DNA from: Tumebacillus avium
Lineage (GTDB): Bacteria > Bacillota > Bacilli > Tumebacillales > Tumebacillaceae
Length of the DNA: 64,000 bases
NCBI RefSeq assembly: GCF_002162355.1
Contig: NZ_CP021434.1
Span: 2,084,501 to 2,148,500 of the forward strand
Direction: 5' to 3'
Numbering within the stretch: position 1 is the stretch's first letter; each line of letters opens with the position of its first letter. This document shows positions 1 to 8,343 of this stretch, piece after piece. The translations under genes were made by a program, and so were the position numbers. Below the pieces are notes generated by a model that saw nothing but the letters and a program-made list of their open reading frames with translations, did no database searches and was not told the DNA's origin.

Positions 1-110
1 GTAGGTGATTCGTTCACCGGTTGGCTTACGCCCAATACGACTTCGGCTTCCGATAACAAACAGATCTTGCTCACACAAAGGGCAAAAATGTTGCTCTGCA
101 CTCCTTACGA
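1..110 (-). pseudogene. DUF6431-like gene remnant, copy 1 (runs off left edge)
   Basis: Read on the minus strand, this stretch encodes HFCPLCEQDLFVIGSRSR followed by IGRKPTGERITY. The CPxC pair, the IGSR box and a basic RIT-type end resemble the N-terminus of the DUF6431 family, often found near mobile elements. No good in-frame start is visible: a TAG lies upstream near 110-125 and the only plausible GTG is in another frame. It reads as a decayed or start-less copy. The same protein segment recurs at 6477-6580. The family name is from memory; the homology between the two copies is seen directly. Confidence 0.5.
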
Positions 111-242
111 AAAAAGTTCTCTATTTTTTTCGAGCTGATAATTTGATATACTAATCATGCTATTTTTGGGGGACGACTCTGGTGCAACTGTTCGAGCAGT
201 GGCACGTCATACAGAGGCGTCCTTTTCCTTTGTAAGATATGT

Positions 243-2012
243 ATGGTGGTCATTATATCCGTCAACCATTGGACAGGCAACAGCGTCAGCTTTTGGTCAT
301 TTTCAATCGGCTGTAACACCATGGTTCAAGAAAAGGGCTATATTACTGTGGGGATTAATGTTACGTACTGTGCGCAGCTTCCCTTCGCTTTGTATATTGG
401 ACGAAAAATACGCGAAGCGTTCCCGGAGATGATGATCTTGTATGGAGGGACAGAGGTATCGGATGTCTGGAAATATCTATCGGATAGATCTAAATTCTTT
501 GATATTTTTGATGCATCTGATGCGTGTGTTATCGGTGAGGGAGAAGCGGCATTTACGAGTTTGCTTGAAATGATTGAGGTGGATTCAAAGTTTTCTCCCA
601 TTTCTAATACTGTGTTTCATCCTAAGTACAACTTATCGGTTCCCGACCAACTTATACAATATCAATCCCTCCAAGACACTCCGACTCCTGATTTCAGTAA
701 GCTGAATTGGAATTTATATTTGTCACCCCACCCCTATATCTACTATTCGCCTTCCCGTGGCTGTTATTGGAATAAATGTACCTTCTGTGACTATGGTTTG
801 AACTTCGATTCGCCGACAAGCCCGTGGCGACAGCGTCCCCTTGAGAAAATCATCGAAGACCTTCGTGAACTTTCCAAGCAATTTAAACATATCTACTTTT
901 CTGTCGATGTGCTTGCTCCAGCTATGCTTTTGCAATTAGCAGAACGATTAGTTGAGGAGAAAATCGATATTCGATGGGGGGCGGAAATTCGTTTAGAGCA
1001 GTACTGGTCGCTTGAGAGATGTCAATTGTTAAAGGCAAGTGGTTGTACTGACATTTCGGTTGGGTTTGAATCAGGAAATCAACGCATCTTGAACCTGATC
1101 AATAAGGGGACACAAGTGACACGGATTCAAGAAACCATTCAGAATTTCCATGATGCCGGCATTGGCGTTCAAGTGATGGGGTTCACTGGATTTCCGACCG
1201 AGAGCTTGGAAGATGGATTGGAATCGGTTCGCTTTCTTCATGAGCACCTTGATTCGTGGACTTTCGGAGGATTGGGGACATTTGTGTTGACTCCTGGGGC
1301 GATTGTTGCAAAAGAACCGTCAAGATTTGATATCTATAACGTCACCCCATATCAGGGCGAGGATATCGTGCGACAACTTTATTATGACAACCCAACCGGA
1401 TTGAGCGAGTCAGATAAAAAGATAGTAGAAGAGGAGAAAAAGAAGCTGGTCAAAAATCATTTTGCCCGTCCTTGGGTAGGCGGTATCGACACAGGACATA
1501 CCATGTTCTACCACGACCGTTATGGGCGACAGGTAGTCTCGATTATACATAAGGACGAGCAGATAAAAGATACTCAAGCGAGATACCGCTTGAACGGAGT
1601 TATTGCAGCAGACCTTATTTCGTTCCCAGTTCACTGTTTGTTTCGTGAAGGTGATTTAGACCAACTTCATGAGCAATTCAACCGCGAACAAAAAGGACTG
1701 CATCATCATGAAATTAAAAACTTACTTGCTGAGCGTGTAGTGAAACGAGCAGAGACGTCAATAGAACGGCGCAGATATTTCATCAAAAATGATGGTAACG
1801 TATATCCGTTTCCTGAAGCGATGATAGACTTCTTATCCTTTTTTGCAAATGGCAGCACACTAAGCAATTTGCTGGAGGCAGTTACCGAAGAAGAGAGAAC
1901 GTTCTATGCGGAGCTTTGGGAATTTAGTATCTCTAAGCATTTCATTCGCCAAATGCAAGATAAAAATGAACAGCCTCATGTCGAGCGGGAACGAACATGC
2001 GTGAGTGGATAG
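243..2012 (+). CDS. B12-binding-type radical SAM protein, 5' end probably damaged
   Basis: A 589-residue frame. The middle holds a radical SAM cluster motif in the order C-x4-C-x2-C (GCYWNKCTFCDYG, about residue 174), followed by the usual barrel including the VGFESGNQRIL segment. Before it, residues about 36-100 (GINVTYCAQLP to GEGEAAF) match the second half of a cobalamin-binding Rossmann domain with ILYGGTEVS. The first 30 residues are not convincing, no ribosome binding site precedes the ATG at 243, and a neighbouring frame (ATG 239, MYGGHYIRQPLDRQQ) looks more like the missing upstream segment. I infer a frameshift or truncation near 240-330. The C-terminal 60 residues resemble a small PqqD-like winged fold. 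The MFS gene follows 19 bases later. The substrate is unknown; family members methylate or cross-link peptides and other molecules. Confidence 0.75.
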   Translation: MVVIISVNHWTGNSVSFWSFSIGCNTMVQEKGYITVGINVTYCAQLPFALYIGRKIREAFPEMMILYGGTEVSDVWKYLSDRSKFFDIFDASDACVIGEGEAAFTSLLEMIEVDSKFSPISNTVFHPKYNLSVPDQLIQYQSLQDTPTPDFSKLNWNLYLSPHPYIYYSPSRGCYWNKCTFCDYGLNFDSPTSPWRQRPLEKIIEDLRELSKQFKHIYFSVDVLAPAMLLQLAERLVEEKIDIRWGAEIRLEQYWSLERCQLLKASGCTDISVGFESGNQRILNLINKGTQVTRIQETIQNFHDAGIGVQVMGFTGFPTESLEDGLESVRFLHEHLDSWTFGGLGTFVLTPGAIVAKEPSRFDIYNVTPYQGEDIVRQLYYDNPTGLSESDKKIVEEEKKKLVKNHFARPWVGGIDTGHTMFYHDRYGRQVVSIIHKDEQIKDTQARYRLNGVIAADLISFPVHCLFREGDLDQLHEQFNREQKGLHHHEIKNLLAERVVKRAETSIERRRYFIKNDGNVYPFPEAMIDFLSFFANGSTLSNLLEAVTEEERTFYAELWEFSISKHFIRQMQDKNEQPHVERERTCVSG

Positions 2013-2031
2013 CTGATAGGGAGGACCTAAG

Positions 2032-3297
2032 ATGAATAGCTTGTTCACCGGGATGAATAGTTTGTTCACAAACCGCAATTTTCGTAATCTGTGGTGGGGG
2101 CAAACGATCTCTTATTTTGGCGATGTGGTGTTTAGTATTTCGATTTCTTGGTATGTTTTTGAGAAAACGGGCTCTTCGATGCATGTTGCGCTTCTATTGA
2201 TCGCGGCCTTTTTGCCCGAAGTGCTGTTCGGTATGTTTCTTGGAGCACTGGCCGACCGGTGGGACCGGAAACGATTGATGCAACTATCCGACTTGTTCCA
2301 GTTCACGGCGACAGGATTGCTAGCGTTATCTTTCTGGCTGGGGTCGTTTCAATTGTGGCAGATCTACGCGGTGTCGATCTGTCTGTCCCTGGGGAACTCT
2401 CTGTTTTCAAGTGCTTTGACAGCGTGGTTGCCTGAAATGGTGGAACAAGAGCAACTGTTGCGTGCCAACTCACTCATGTCTACTTCCAAACAAATCAATC
2501 GTCTGGTTGGCGCTACGGTGGGGGGAGCTTTAGTTGCAGTAACGGGTGCGGTCGCAACGATTGCTATTGACTCGCTAACGTTTTTGATTTCCTTTGGATT
2601 TCTGCTGTTCGTGCGGGATCAAGGGAAAGTGATGAGATCAACAGATCAAACGGAGTTCTCAATATGGGAAGATATTAAAGTTGGACTAAGCTGGATCAGG
2701 AGGCAGCCCGTCATCCTTTTGCTGGTACTGATCGGCATGATCAGCAACATCGCACTTGGCCCAACGAACGTGCTTCCTCCGATGTACATTCAGGTAGAGC
2801 TTCAGGCGGATGCAAGTGCTTTGGGGATCTTTGACGCAGCCATCGGATTGGGATTGTTACTTGGCGGGATACTGGTCGGCGTGGTGTCTCCGAAAAGGAT
2901 CGGAGTATGGTTTCTTGCCGGGCTGGGGCTGCAAGGCACCGGGATGTTGATTGTCTCGCAGGCGCCAACTTTGACAGGGGCGTGCATTGGGAACTTTTTG
3001 CTTGGTTTTGCTGTTATGATGGCGGCGTTGCCGCTTGGCACGATGATCCAAGTGCTCACCCCATCTGCCATGCGTGGTCGTGTCGGCAGTGTGATGTCGA
3101 TCGGGCTGTCGATGGCGATTCCCATTACGTACGGCGGCATTGGAGCATTAGCTGGAGGGATCGGGTCGCGGGTGACTTATGTGCTGGGCGGTTGTTTGCT
3201 GTTGTGTTGTGTGGTGTTGGGATTGCTAAATGCCAAGTTGAGAGGGTATCGTTTATACGCTGCTGCAAGTGATGCACTGAGTGAAAAGCCGGCGTGA
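2032..3297 (+). CDS. MFS efflux transporter
   Basis: The 421-residue protein has about 12 hydrophobic segments and the MFS loop 2-3 signature GALADRWDRKRLM near residue 70, which fits the macrolide/enterobactin-exporter branch (MFS_3). It lies 19 bases behind the radical SAM gene with a good site AGGGAGG at 2018-2024, so the two are probably co-transcribed. A natural role is export of a small product or peptide, but the sequence does not show the substrate. The N-terminus is odd: the first seven codons are duplicated (MNSLFTG then MNSLFTN), giving a second ATG at 2053. Confidence 0.85.
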   Translation: MNSLFTGMNSLFTNRNFRNLWWGQTISYFGDVVFSISISWYVFEKTGSSMHVALLLIAAFLPEVLFGMFLGALADRWDRKRLMQLSDLFQFTATGLLALSFWLGSFQLWQIYAVSICLSLGNSLFSSALTAWLPEMVEQEQLLRANSLMSTSKQINRLVGATVGGALVAVTGAVATIAIDSLTFLISFGFLLFVRDQGKVMRSTDQTEFSIWEDIKVGLSWIRRQPVILLLVLIGMISNIALGPTNVLPPMYIQVELQADASALGIFDAAIGLGLLLGGILVGVVSPKRIGVWFLAGLGLQGTGMLIVSQAPTLTGACIGNFLLGFAVMMAALPLGTMIQVLTPSAMRGRVGSVMSIGLSMAIPITYGGIGALAGGIGSRVTYVLGGCLLLCCVVLGLLNAKLRGYRLYAAASDALSEKPA

Positions 3298-3481
3298 ATG
3301 TTTTTGGTGTTTCGTTAGCAGGAGGACTCCTTTCAGTTAATTACAGAGTGTTACCTCGGTTGCAAATGTTGTAGTGCCCAAAACCAGGAGTATCAACAGA
3401 CCTGACACTTTTGTAATCTTTAGTTTTAATTGTATCCGGGATAGTTTATTATGAGAGTAAACACTGAAGGGGGAATTTGGC

Positions 3482-3634
3482 ATGAAATCGAAAATTGGGG
3501 CAATCATACTTGCAGGTCTATTGGCTTGCGGGGTGGGGTCCGTTATGCATGTGGCTAATGAAGCGCCTCCGCTTCCGATGACCAAAATTGCAAATGAAGC
3601 ACCACCACTACCCATCGATGCATTTGTGGGCTAA
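3482..3634 (+). CDS. Secreted propeptide with two ANEAPPLP units
   Basis: A 50-residue gene with a good ribosome site (GAAGGGGG) before ATG 3482. Residues 1-24 form a Lys-led hydrophobic signal sequence. The rest is two near-identical units, VANEAPPLPM and IANEAPPLPI, then a short DAFVG tail. Each unit is preceded by a hydrophobic residue and Ala, a likely processing point. The EAPPLP motif recurs in the peptide at 8060-8251, which sits next to an HTH-TPR regulator, and in the decayed copy at 8344-8475. I infer a precursor of short extracellular signals of the Phr/NprX type. As it follows radical SAM and MFS genes, a modified-peptide role is the alternative. Confidence 0.6.
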   Translation: MKSKIGAIILAGLLACGVGSVMHVANEAPPLPMTKIANEAPPLPIDAFVG

Positions 3635-3680
3635 TTAGTGTGTTCAATTTCAAATGTAACGCTATTGCTGAAGAATCACA

Positions 3681-3706
3681 GCCTGCACTAGTTGCGGGCT
3701 TTTTTG
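3681..3706 (+). terminator. Rho-independent terminator after the 3482 propeptide
   Basis: The arms GCCTGCA and TTGCGGGC are followed by a T run. The stem is imperfect. Confidence 0.5.
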
Positions 3707-3816
3707 TTTGCGATGTTGTTACAGCAGATGGGAAACCAGCAACTGACAGTGTTGCCTATCCAACGGTTGACGGAATTAATGACCACCATACATCTTTTTG
3801 GTTTTGTTTGATATGA

Positions 3817-3846
3817 AAACATTGTCCCGGCACGAAGACAATGTTT
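3817..3846. repeat. Perfect 10-bp inverted repeat in a gene-poor gap
   Basis: AAACATTGTC and GACAATGTTT flank a 10-base loop. There is no T tail, so it is not an ordinary terminator for the plus strand. It lies in the 440-base gap 3635-4075, where I see no convincing gene. Confidence 0.4.
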
Positions 3847-4075
3847 AGATGCTAGTAGGAGAGATCCATATCAAAAAGGGGGACGTAGCGTGCGTTTCCT
3901 TTTTCTCAATCGAAGATTCGGTTCACTTTTCGGATCGAGTCTTTTTCCGCACTTGGTGACTCGATTTATTTTGTTCTAATTAACAAACACAACGTAATGC
4001 ATGATTCGTTGTATATGTTTCTTATTGTTAATTTTCCGTCGCATGTTACGATATAAATAAAAAGGAGTGTGTTCC

Positions 4076-4507
4076 TTGAAGACAAGGACGATGTTCTTTA
4101 CGACTGCTTTCGTTTGTATTCTCACGGCGAGTCTACTTTTCAGCGCGATTCAATCTAAGGCATCAACCACGGCAGAACAAGAAGCAAGATATGCTGTAAC
4201 GCAGTATATCCATGCGTTAAAGACAAGCGATGTTCAGGAAATTATGAAATACACCAAAGACCTTCGCTACCCCAATGAATCACGTAAAAAGCAAGCCTAT
4301 ACCAACATGGCGCAGGATCAGATTCTTTCTGATGTGCATCTGATTTCTTTCAAAAGAACTGACAACGATGAGATGATTGCTACTCTCCGTTTTGTCTCAA
4401 AAGTGGCCGGAACACATGAGCTGGATTATCCGGTCATCCAAGAAGAAAACGGAGATTGGAAAGTCCTTATCGAAGGAAAGGCCGTTACGAAAAATAATAA
4501 GAAGTAA
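4076..4507 (+). CDS. Small secreted protein, NTF2/DUF4878-like
   Basis: The TTG start at 4076 is preferred because AAAGGAG at 4061-4067 stands 8 bases upstream; a GTG at 4067 overlaps that site. The product is about 143 residues: a signal peptide ending near QSKAS, then a small alpha+beta domain (EARYAVTQYIHALKTSD, later ENGDWKVLIEG) of the sort used by secreted NTF2-like or DUF4878 proteins. These have no fixed enzymatic role. The next secreted gene starts 15 bases downstream, so they form a pair. Confidence 0.6.
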   Translation: MKTRTMFFTTAFVCILTASLLFSAIQSKASTTAEQEARYAVTQYIHALKTSDVQEIMKYTKDLRYPNESRKKQAYTNMAQDQILSDVHLISFKRTDNDEMIATLRFVSKVAGTHELDYPVIQEENGDWKVLIEGKAVTKNNKK

Positions 4508-4522
4508 GGAGTGCAGACACCA

Positions 4523-4963
4523 GTGTCTCTGATTAAAAAACTAAGTGCCACAGCAATCTTGTTGTCTGCACTATGTGTTTTTGCATCCCCAACTTACGCT
4601 GCAACCGCACTTTGCTATTACTCGTTCAATTCGCCTTGGGGTGCAGGTTCACTAACTAATTCTATTGAAGGCCCTGCCTTTGTTGTGAACAATACTGCCG
4701 GAGTTGTCAGCATCAAAGGATGGCAGGATACGCCATATTCCGGAACTCCAAATGTCTACTACGAACTCATGAGATCAGACTGGGGGTTTGACACGACGGT
4801 CGGCAGTACGACAATTCGCGGGGGTTACCCGCAAAGTTCATCTGCATTGTGGTATTATCATACGTTCACGGGAGTTCAAAAAGGAACAGAGTATTATATC
4901 AGAATGTCGTCTCGGTCCTCGACGGGAATGGATGGAGCGGGGAATGCTTACGATGGATATTAA
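4523..4963 (+). CDS. Secreted protein of unknown function
   Basis: The GTG start at 4523 fits TAAGGAG at 4505-4511 with 11 bases spacing; the GTG at 4511 lies on the ribosome site itself. A clear signal peptide (SLIKKLSATAILLSALC to PTYA) precedes about 120 residues rich in Tyr, Ser, Gly and Trp with a beta-strand look and no motif I recognise. It is cotranscribed with the 4076 gene and closed by a strong terminator. A small exported beta-protein is all I can support. Confidence 0.55.
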   Translation: MSLIKKLSATAILLSALCVFASPTYAATALCYYSFNSPWGAGSLTNSIEGPAFVVNNTAGVVSIKGWQDTPYSGTPNVYYELMRSDWGFDTTVGSTTIRGGYPQSSSALWYYHTFTGVQKGTEYYIRMSSRSSTGMDGAGNAYDGY

Positions 4964-4965
4964 AG

Positions 4966-4992
4966 AAGAGCGGTCTGTAAGACCGCTCTTTT
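4966..4992 (+). terminator. Terminator, possibly bidirectional
   Basis: AAGAGCGGTCT and AGACCGCTCTT pair around GTA. It lies between the plus-strand pair and the minus-strand ATP-grasp gene and could serve both. Confidence 0.8.
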
Positions 4993-5034
4993 CATTCGTA
5001 CTGACGAAAAACCCACACTCGTTTAGATATTTCC

Positions 5035-6333
5035 TCATTCGACTTCTTCTGTCTGCTCATACATACATCTGCATGCCTCTGCGTAGCTCTTGGTGAGTTC
5101 GAAAGACTCCTGTTGCGTATCTGCCACAGCGATTACATAGCCAATGTCGAGATCGGATTTTTTATTTCCAGCCGAAACGCGCTGTTCTTTCCGAGTGAAC
5201 TTGCTGGCCACAATACCTGGGGACACCTCTTTAGGAGGAATTACTTCTGTTACAGTCCCATGTTCCTTAGGAACGAGAAAATGAACGGTCGCACACTTTC
5301 CCTTTAGCAACTTCGGAAAATCCGGAAGTGCACGCCCTAGGTGCAAATCGAGCAGGGCTGCGGAGTTATCTCGTCCTTGCGCATATCGCACGAGTTCATT
5401 GATCATGCCGCCTGCCGGACGCGGGTTCACTTCCATCAAGGCTGGTACTCCGTTTGCAGTGATTTTAAACTCGACATGAGCGGCACTGTTCAAAAATTTC
5501 AGACTACCTAACCAAGAACGAATGACCGCCAGAACCGAGTCATCCATGTCGTTTCCGAATGAGTACGGGAACGAGTGGGCTACCTCAATGCAGTAGGGCA
5601 GGGTAATATATTTTTTCGTATAGCCGATCAATTGCCACAGCCCTGCTTTCGCGTCCCAGATCATCTCCGCACTGTACTCGTCGCCTTCAACATACTCCTC
5701 GATCAGTACTTTTCCAGCCCGCTTATATCCGCTCTTTTTTACTGTCTCCATCACCGAAATTGCTTGCATTGCTGCTTGAAAATCTTGTTTTGAATAACAA
5801 ACGCGAACGCCGGTACTGCCGCTTTCGTCCAATGGCTTGACCACGCAAGGAAGTCCAAATGAAGGAAGTTGGTCAATCTCATCCGGCTCTCTGACTTCAA
5901 AAAGCACGGGCTGGCCTGCTCCCGAGACGTTTGTGAACATTCGGGTCTTCTCTTTGAATCGAACGTTCACCAGTCCATCGAGTCCCGTGTGAACCAAACC
6001 GTGTTGTGCGGCAACGATTGCAGCCTGAAATACATGGAAGTCATCAAAGGTCAGCACGGCGAGCGGTTGTTTATCCGCCATAAAATGCAAGAGTTTGATG
6101 ACATCATTGGTATCGATTAGCGTACACTGATCGGCCGCTTCCATCGGATTCACATCGAAGCTTTGGTATTTCTCGGGTTGGCAAGTCAAAAAATGTGTGC
6201 TATATCCCAAACGTTTCGCTTGCAGAATGGCTGACAAGCCAGAACCCGAACTGTTGCTTTCAATGATAAAAACTTCGCCTTCGTAACTCACTGCCGCACC
6301 TCCGCTAGTTTTAGATGATTGGAAAGGGTACAT
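5035..6333 (-). CDS. ATP-grasp carboxylate-amine ligase
   Basis: The 432-residue protein has the ATP-grasp layout: an N-terminal Rossmann-like part (VFIIESNSSGSGLSAILQAKRLGY), an ATP-binding core with LPCVVKPLDESGSTGV near residue 162 and VLIEEYVEGDEYS near 208, and the metal-binding end HVEFKITANGVPALMEVNPRPAGG near 300. This matches the biotin-carboxylase-like group that includes L-amino-acid ligases. Such enzymes join a carboxylate to an amine through an acyl phosphate. It stands alone on the minus strand between the two DUF6431 remnants. Substrate unknown; peptide ligation or modification is possible. Confidence 0.8.
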   Translation of the reverse strand: MYPFQSSKTSGGAAVSYEGEVFIIESNSSGSGLSAILQAKRLGYSTHFLTCQPEKYQSFDVNPMEAADQCTLIDTNDVIKLLHFMADKQPLAVLTFDDFHVFQAAIVAAQHGLVHTGLDGLVNVRFKEKTRMFTNVSGAGQPVLFEVREPDEIDQLPSFGLPCVVKPLDESGSTGVRVCYSKQDFQAAMQAISVMETVKKSGYKRAGKVLIEEYVEGDEYSAEMIWDAKAGLWQLIGYTKKYITLPYCIEVAHSFPYSFGNDMDDSVLAVIRSWLGSLKFLNSAAHVEFKITANGVPALMEVNPRPAGGMINELVRYAQGRDNSAALLDLHLGRALPDFPKLLKGKCATVHFLVPKEHGTVTEVIPPKEVSPGIVASKFTRKEQRVSAGNKKSDLDIGYVIAVADTQQESFELTKSYAEACRCMYEQTEEVE

Positions 6334-6476
6334 GTGTACACTTGAATAAAACCAATATAATATGTTTCTTTTTATATATCAACAATTATTAATTTATATC
6401 GCTGTTTTAGTGATACTAAAAACTCGTTCTCTCTGCCTGAATGTTTTTCCGCAAATAAACAGGAGTATTTTTATGG

Positions 6477-6580
6477 TGTAAGTGATCCGTTCACTGATTT
6501 GGCTTATGCCCATCACGACTTCTGCTGCCGATCACGAACAGTTCTTGCTCACAGACACTGAGATCCTTTAGCAGTCAGGA
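6477..6580 (-). pseudogene. DUF6431-like gene remnant, copy 2
   Basis: On the minus strand it encodes VCEQELFVIGSRSRDGHKPNQ and then a stop, aligning with VIGSRSR and neighbouring residues in the fragment at 1-110. DNA similarity to bases 1-80 is obvious by eye (GTGATxCGTTCAC, CACGACTTC, CTTGCTCACA). The reading frame is broken on both sides. The two copies are in direct orientation about 6.4 kb apart. The rest of the gap 6334-6855 holds only the promoter region of the next gene. Confidence 0.5.
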
Positions 6581-6723
6581 ATTTTCCAAAACGATATTGT
6601 CGCTCCTTTCTGATAAAAGATTAATCGAGACACCCCAAAAGTTTACATAGAAGCGGAAAATGTATTTTGTTTCCGAACTTCACTATGAATGATTTACACT
6701 AATGTGTTGTGTCCTTTTTATAA

Positions 6724-6786
6724 GTGTTACGCATAACACCTTGATTTACGTGCTTGTTGACAAATATTTTTCACAAGTGATAAACT
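6724..6786 (+). promoter_or_regulatory. SigmaA promoter with upstream dyad, HTH-TPR regulator gene
   Basis: TTGACA at 6757-6762 and TAAACT at 6781-6786 are 18 bases apart. Just upstream, GTGTTA (6724-6729) and TAACAC (6734-6739) form an inverted repeat, a possible operator for self-control. The role of the dyad is inference. Confidence 0.5.
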
Positions 6787-6855
6787 TTAAATGGTATGTA
6801 GTGGTTATTAGTAATCGCTATAATGATCACCTACAATACTTGAAAGGGAGTGTGC

Positions 6856-8031
6856 ATGATGTATGAAATAAATTCAGTCATCGCTCGTAATCTTCGCTTT
6901 TTGCGAGTTGAGCAAGGTCTTACCTATGAATATATCGCCAAGGTAGCTAATATGGGGAAATCTTCAGTTGAAGATATTGAGAAAATGAAGAAGCATCGGC
7001 CGATTAATCCGGATTTTGTCAATGGAATTGCAAAAGCGTTAGGTATAACACCAGACGTACTGAAGGAAGACAACGATGAGATTCGAATGCGAATCGACAA
7101 CTTAAAAAAGGATATTGATGATGTCCAGTTCTCCGAGAATAAGTCACATCATAATATGGCTGCTATCCAAGGAGAAGCAATTCAACTTGTAGAACTCACT
7201 TCTAAACGCGGACCTTATGAACGAATCAATGCTCTTATGATGTTGGGCTACATCGAGTTTCTAAGCTCACGATTTGCCGATGCTCTTTCCAAGTTCCATC
7301 AAGCTTATCATATTGCTGAAGCTATCGAAGATAATGAGCAGAAGCATAAAACACGCCACAATATGGCCATGACGTACCTAAGCCAGGGAAACTACAACGA
7401 AGTGATAACAATTGTAATGGCAGACCTGAATGAAATTGTAGAATCCGCCTATCGCGCAAGAGATTTTTTTCTGTTAGGCACCGCATTTAAACAACTTCGG
7501 GCTTGGGGCAGGGCTACAGACTATCTAAAAACTGCGATTCATGAAATACATCGTTCTAGTCCAAATGGCAGCCCGTTTGAAGGGAGATGCTACCAGATTC
7601 TCGGTGATATTCAACGAATCAATGGGAACTATCGTGACTCGATGAATAACACAGAAACCGCAATTACCATGGCTCGAAAATTTTGCGATCTTTTGAACGA
7701 GATATATTCAATGCGAACTATGGCATTAACACTTTACAAATGCGGAAAAATCGATGAGGCGAAAAAGGCTTTACAAACGGCCAATCTGAAAGCTAGGGAG
7801 TACACCGTCGTTAACGATCTCGAGGTCGCCATTAACACTTTCCATATTGGTGAATTCGAAAAGGATTTTGCGACCGTCAAAAAAAGCATCTCTAAGATCG
7901 AACAATTCGAAACTCCTCCTCGAGACTTAGCACTAAAATACGAAACTGCCGCACGAATTGCTATGGAAATCGGTAGTTTTAAAGAAGGACAAGTTTTTTA
8001 CGAAAAAGCTATAAAGATCTTAGCTGAATAG
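6856..8031 (+). CDS. HTH-TPR regulator, RRNPP type, paired with the 8060 propeptide
   Basis: About 391 residues. ATG 6856 or 6859 both follow GGGAG at 6846-6850; the GTG at 6850 overlaps it. An XRE-type HTH covers residues about 6-65 (IARNLRFLRVEQGLTYEYIAK to AKALGITPDVL). The rest is helical with TPR-like repeats, e.g. ALMMLGYIEFLSSRFADALSK and CYQILGDIQRINGNYRDS. RRNPP proteins (Rap, NprR, PlcR, PrgX, AimR) bind re-imported short peptides in the TPR groove to change DNA binding. The gene for a secreted multi-unit peptide begins 28 bases downstream, the classical receptor-pheromone order. Its own promoter is at 6757-6786. Confidence 0.8.
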   Translation: MMYEINSVIARNLRFLRVEQGLTYEYIAKVANMGKSSVEDIEKMKKHRPINPDFVNGIAKALGITPDVLKEDNDEIRMRIDNLKKDIDDVQFSENKSHHNMAAIQGEAIQLVELTSKRGPYERINALMMLGYIEFLSSRFADALSKFHQAYHIAEAIEDNEQKHKTRHNMAMTYLSQGNYNEVITIVMADLNEIVESAYRARDFFLLGTAFKQLRAWGRATDYLKTAIHEIHRSSPNGSPFEGRCYQILGDIQRINGNYRDSMNNTETAITMARKFCDLLNEIYSMRTMALTLYKCGKIDEAKKALQTANLKAREYTVVNDLEVAINTFHIGEFEKDFATVKKSISKIEQFETPPRDLALKYETAARIAMEIGSFKEGQVFYEKAIKILAE

Positions 8032-8059
8032 TTTATTATGGTATATAAAAGGGGGGGAA

Positions 8060-8251
8060 ATGATGAAACTCAAAGCAATTCTATTGATCTTCTTGTTCTT
8101 GATCGGAATCACAGCAACTACCGGTTCAATTCTCGCAAACAATGTGCCACCAATCGGCTATAGTCAACCTGTGGCAAATAATGTGCCGCCAATTGGTTAT
8201 ATTGATGGACTGCTGCTGGCTAGTGAAGCGCCTCCGTTGCCACTGGGATAG
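8060..8251 (+). CDS. Multi-unit pheromone-like propeptide
   Basis: A 63-residue product (ATG 8060 or 8063) behind a strong AAAAGGGGGGG site. Residues 1-26 are a signal sequence (MMKLKAILLIFLFLIGITAT then TGSILA). The mature part contains three units: NNVPPIGY, NNVPPIGY again, and SEAPPLPLG at the very C-terminus. Every unit follows a hydrophobic-Ala pair (LA, VA, LA). Known Phr or NprX precursors usually carry a single C-terminal signal, so three units are unusual. It directly follows the HTH-TPR gene and ends at a strong terminator, so I infer it is that receptor's ligand source. Confidence 0.7.
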   Translation: MMKLKAILLIFLFLIGITATTGSILANNVPPIGYSQPVANNVPPIGYIDGLLLASEAPPLPLG

Positions 8252-8260
8252 CACCATACA

Positions 8261-8297
8261 AAAAAAGTGACCCACACGAATGTGGGTCACTTTTTTT
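8261..8297 (+). terminator. Terminator of the regulator-propeptide operon
   Basis: AAAAAAGTGACCCACA and TGTGGGTCACTTTTTTT form a perfect stem around CGAA. The A-tract/T-tract symmetry makes it bidirectional in principle. Confidence 0.9.
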
Positions 8298-8343
8298 GTA
8301 AGATCCGTATCGTTTCAGATAAGCATGTCCTCTGCTGAGATGA

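Noticed and set aside
157-432. 91-codon frame over the start of the radical SAM gene
   Set aside because: It overlaps the better-supported frame, has no ribosome site or protein character, and its composition is that of a shadow frame.
3640-3815. Short GTG-initiated frame behind the 3482 propeptide (ends TSFWFCLI)
   Set aside because: It runs through the terminator, lacks a ribosome site and a signal sequence, and shows no repeat unit.
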